NCBI GenBank assembly: GCA_021791135.1
Contig: JAJYXD010000058.1
Span: 1 to 7,604, forward strand
Direction: 5' to 3'
Origin: a bacterium
Lineage (GTDB): Bacteria > Patescibacteriota > Minisyncoccia > UBA6257 > GWB1-50-10
Length of the DNA: 7,604 nt
The translations under genes and the position numbers were made by a program. Within the stretch, counting starts at the first letter, position 1. Each line of letters starts with the position of its first letter. Of the stretch, positions 6,024 through 7,604 are shown in pieces. Below the pieces are notes generated by a model. It was given only the letters and a program-made list of their open reading frames with translations, was not told where the DNA came from and ran no database searches.

Positions 6024-6032
6024 ATTATATCA
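6024..6032 (-). promoter_or_regulatory. Extended -10 promoter of the HTH/LAGLIDADG-like gene
   Basis: The minus strand reads TGATATAAT (6032 to 6024), a perfect TATAAT with the TGn extension. There is no convincing -35 box 17 bp upstream (ATGGGG), as is common for extended -10 promoters. The ATG starts 6 nt after the hexamer, placing the predicted transcription start at or next to the A of the start codon. Confidence 0.65.
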
Positions 6033-6081
6033 CATTGGTAAAGCAACCCCATTAAGATTATTACTCTACCAAAGCAGAAAT

Positions 6082-6165
6082 AACCGCAAAACAAAAGAAA
6101 AGAAAAGAAAACCGCATGAAAGTTTTTATTCTTCCGGGCGGTTTCTTTCTACTTTTCGGGCGGTT
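6082..6165 (-). terminator. Long imperfect inverted repeat, probable terminator of the DUF192-FKBP unit
   Basis: On the + strand AACCGC at 6082-6087 and 6110-6115 is mirrored by GCGGTT at 6138-6143 and 6160-6165, in nested order, and the A/G-rich runs between the left pair complement the T/C-rich runs between the right pair. The inner part alone (AAACCGC 6109-6115, GCGGTTT 6138-6144) read on the minus strand is a 7-bp stem followed by TTCTTTTCTTTTC, which is terminator-like though the loop is long (22 nt). The right side also holds a direct repeat, CGGGCGGTTT at 6135-6144 and 6157-6166. The rest of 6033-6226 holds no gene I can see. Confidence 0.45.
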
Positions 6166-6226
6166 TTTGTAGAGATGTTTTTTACGCCAATTCCTCCACT
6201 CTCTTATTTGTGTCTTCTGATTGTCT

Positions 6227-6700
6227 CTACTGAGCGTCTTTTATGTCCAGAAGCTCTACTTCAAACACCAGAGTTGAGTTTGCGGGGATGGGACCACGAT
6301 TTATACTGCCGTAGCCGAGTGACGGAGGGATCACGAGCTTCCTTTTTCCTCCCACCTTCATGCCCTGCACTCCTTCGTCCCATCCCTTGATTACCTGTCC
6401 CGCGCCAAGGAGAAACGAGAAGGGCATGCCGCGATCAACCGAGCTGTCGAACTTCGTTCCGTTCGTAAACGTGCCGGTATAGTGCACCGTGACCACTTTT
6501 CCTACAGCCGCTTCCGCGCCGGTACCGACGACTTCATCGGTAATTCGGAGTCCGTCCTGCGTGGTTCGTGTCTCTTCGTTTTGTCCGTTCATAGATTCGT
6601 TTGAACTTGTTTGTTTCGACCCGCTGAATATAAATACAACGATAAGAATAACGACCGCGATAACCCCTATACTTATAAGAAGTGTTTTATTTTTTTGCAT
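6227..6700 (-). CDS. FKBP-type peptidyl-prolyl cis-trans isomerase, membrane-anchored
   Basis: The 157-aa product catalyses cis-trans isomerisation of X-proline bonds and so aids folding of exported or surface proteins. Residues 6-26 form a hydrophobic N-terminal segment (LLISIGVIAVVILIVVFIF) after a short basic start. No lipobox cysteine follows, so it is a signal anchor. A polar Ser/Asn/Glu/Thr-rich linker follows (27-48). The FKBP domain spans about 49-154 with the expected pocket residues: VHYTG (Y74), FDSS (F84, D85), PFSF (F94), GQVIKGWDEG (V103, I104, W107), LGYG (Y130) and VFEVELL (F146). The domain is single and full-length. It starts 12 nt after the DUF192 gene stop, so the two form an operon; no good ribosome binding site lies close to this ATG. 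The domain would face the outside of the membrane. Confidence 0.95.
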   Translation of the reverse strand: MQKNKTLLISIGVIAVVILIVVFIFSGSKQTSSNESMNGQNEETRTTQDGLRITDEVVGTGAEAAVGKVVTVHYTGTFTNGTKFDSSVDRGMPFSFLLGAGQVIKGWDEGVQGMKVGGKRKLVIPPSLGYGSINRGPIPANSTLVFEVELLDIKDAQ

Positions 6701-6712
6701 GAAACAATAATA

Positions 6713-7054
6713 TTATTTTTCCTCAATGAGGACAAGCGTATCGCCTATTTCCGTTCCTGACTTTTGTACCGTGTCTTCCGGAAACTCAAATACATTGCAA
6801 AACCTCGGATTCCAGAAGAACAGCCTGTTGGGGAGTAGTCCGCGTTTTATGTTCCGCACTCCATACGCGTCGTCCGTTATTACCACATCGATCGGAAAAT
6901 GCATTCCAAAAGTATGAATCCCCCACCGCGTGCGGAGCAGCATCGCGTGCGGGCTTAAGACGTTCAATAACCCTTCTGCATTCTCGAATATTGTCTTCGC
7001 GACAGAAACACCCTCAACAAGGATGATATTCTTACTTGTATTTAGAACCTTCAT
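6713..7054 (-). CDS. DUF192 family protein
   Basis: The 113-aa product matches the DUF192 family, small beta-rich proteins of unknown biochemical function. The recognisable core is WGIHTFGMHFPIDVVITDD (44-62), which corresponds to the family's S-F-W-M-K-N-T-x-x-P-L-D-hhF-hD signature, followed by NVFEFPEDTVQKSGTEIGD (87-105), the usual ...V-L-E-L-P-A-G-x-h...G-h-x-x-G-D end. Many DUF192 proteins have a signal peptide; this one has none and begins directly in the domain, so it is probably cytoplasmic. It is the first gene of a two-gene unit with the FKBP isomerase. The ATG at 7054 has no Shine-Dalgarno sequence and no strong promoter was found in the 110 nt upstream, which it shares with the divergent tRNA-Thr. 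Confidence 0.85.
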   Translation of the reverse strand: MKVLNTSKNIILVEGVSVAKTIFENAEGLLNVLSPHAMLLRTRWGIHTFGMHFPIDVVITDDAYGVRNIKRGLLPNRLFFWNPRFCNVFEFPEDTVQKSGTEIGDTLVLIEEK

Positions 7055-7128
7055 TGAGCCATCAACGAGTATTAAGTATCGGGAGTATTACGTATCTAGT
7101 ATACGAGCTAGAAATTCTGATCTGCTAC

Positions 7129-7157
7129 TTGATACTTAACACCTTCTCCTTCATACT
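7129..7157 (+). promoter_or_regulatory. Promoter of tRNA-Thr(UGU)
   Basis: TTGATA (7129-7134) and CATACT (7152-7157) are spaced by exactly 17 bp on the plus strand, matching the consensus in 5 and 4 of 6 positions. Transcription would begin about 2-3 nt before the tRNA 5' end at 7167, giving almost no leader. Confidence 0.55.
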
Positions 7158-7166
7158 AACTTTGTC

Positions 7167-7241
7167 GCCATCCTAGCTCAACGGTAGAGCAATGCTTTTG
7201 TAAAGCAAAGGTTCCGAGTTCGAATCTCGGGGATGGCTCCA
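7167..7241 (+). tRNA. tRNA-Thr (anticodon UGU), CCA encoded
   Basis: Plus-strand cloverleaf: acceptor GCCATCC (7167-7173) with GGATGGC (7231-7237), D arm GCTC-AACGGTA-GAGC, anticodon arm ATGCT-TTTGTAA-AGCAA with anticodon TGT, T stem CCGAG/CTCGG with loop TTCGAAT, discriminator T (7238), then CCA (7239-7241). The first anticodon-stem pair is an A-A mismatch (27-43). Together with tRNA-Thr(GGU) at 5078-5150 it is the second threonine tRNA in the window, and the only one of the three tRNAs here with a templated CCA. No clear terminator follows. Confidence 0.95.
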
Positions 7242-7283
7242 AAAAGTATACTTAATACTTACTACCGTATACATGATACCTCG

Positions 7284-7604
7284 TCATTGTAGCGCGTTAT
7301 ATTGGTCCAGTATTTCCTGTGCGGAGAGTGCGCGATTATAGACGCGAACTTCGTCGATCAGGCCAGAGAATCTACAGCATCCCGTTGACCACTGACCGAT
7401 ATCAATTTCTCCCGACTTAGCATTTGCTGATGAATATGACACACTATTATCAAGTACACCGTTCACGTAGACTGCATTTGTCGACCCATTATACACCGCG
7501 GTAATGTAACTCCAAGCATTTGACGCAATAACTTGGTTCCCTGTAACGATCCCATTACTACTATCGAATTCTGCAATCAAATGGTAAGCAGAGTTCAAAT
7601 ACAC
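7284..7604 (-). CDS. LamG domain surface protein, C-terminal part (5' end off the right edge)
   Basis: The frame is open from the right edge to a TGA at 7284-7286 and gives the last 106 residues or so of a longer protein. NAWSYITAVYNGSTNAVYVNGV followed by IDIGQW, FSGLIDEVRVYNRALSAQEI and DQYNAL is the classic second half of a LamG/concanavalin A-like jelly-roll domain (Laminin_G_3 type). Such domains bind carbohydrate or protein ligands and are typical of secreted, multi-domain surface proteins in CPR and other environmental bacteria. The LamG fold is the very C-terminus, with no sortase signal or membrane segment after it. The GTG at the edge is not a credible start: the fold's first strands must lie upstream. 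The use of TGA as the stop right after a typical family ending supports the standard bacterial code. It converges with tRNA-Thr(UGU). Confidence 0.88.
   Translation of the reverse strand: MYLNSAYHLIAEFDSSNGIVTGNQVIASNAWSYITAVYNGSTNAVYVNGVLDNSVSYSSANAKSGEIDIGQWSTGCCRFSGLIDEVRVYNRALSAQEILDQYNALQ

Larger units (their letters stand above)
7068..7259. repeat. 12-bp inverted repeat flanking tRNA-Thr(UGU)
   Basis: AGTATTAAGTAT (7068-7079) and its exact reverse complement ATACTTAATACT (7248-7259) bracket the tRNA gene and its promoter. The 8-base core ATACTTAA occurs again at 7132-7139, overlapping the -35 region, where it forms a shorter 9-bp inverted repeat with 7072-7080 (TTAAGTATC/GATACTTAA). 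A small palindrome CGTAT-CTAGT-ATACG lies at 7091-7105. The function is unknown; the bases are A/T-rich, so some repetition may be chance. Confidence 0.5.

Noticed and set aside
7602..7604. GTG at the window edge as the start of the LamG protein
   Set aside because: The LamG fold would lack its first strands and no signal peptide is present; the gene almost certainly continues beyond the window.

Overview
The window comes from a bacterium, most likely a member of the Candidate Phyla Radiation (Patescibacteria, Parcubacteria-like). The basis is the combination of a group I intron and large expansion segments in the 23S rRNA gene, a 23S gene with no 16S gene in front of it, small single-function genes with very short leaders, and a LamG surface-protein gene. 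This is an inference from style, not a taxonomic match. UGA is the stop codon of the LamG gene, which argues against UGA recoding.

Positions 1-3292 hold the 5' four-fifths of a 23S rRNA gene on the minus strand. Its 3' end lies off the left edge. Inside it, 591-1041 is a complete group I intron at the conserved helix around E. coli position 1925. It carries the wreck of a LAGLIDADG homing endonuclease (664-950) with a frameshift and an internal deletion. Two rRNA helices are strongly expanded: H68 (about 1098-1200, three consecutive hairpins) and H63 (1315-1415, closed by a perfect 13-bp stem).

Positions 3293-5150, all on the minus strand, hold in transcription order tRNA-Thr(GGU), rpmG (ribosomal protein L33), a decayed second copy of the rpmG 3' end, a terminator, tRNA-Trp(CCA), a truncated gene resembling the C-terminus of a HhH-GPD-like protein, and pcm (protein-L-isoaspartate O-methyltransferase). 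pcm ends at a clear intrinsic terminator just before 23S. The rRNA gene is therefore its own unit, unlinked from 16S in this window.

Positions 5151-6017 hold an 84-nt cloverleaf-like structured element of unknown nature and a 254-aa HTH plus LAGLIDADG-like protein driven by an extended -10 promoter with essentially no leader.

Positions 6018-7604 hold a long imperfect inverted repeat (probable terminator), a two-gene unit (a DUF192 protein, then a membrane-anchored FKBP prolyl isomerase), a plus-strand tRNA-Thr(UGU) with its own promoter and flanking inverted repeats, and the C-terminal LamG domain of a protein that runs off the right edge.

Themes: most identifiable genes serve translation or protein folding and repair (23S, three tRNAs, L33, Pcm, FKBP). 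Many short bulged hairpins are scattered through rRNA expansion segments and intergenic DNA. Several traces of decayed sequence are visible (endonuclease, rpmG copy, truncated HhH gene).
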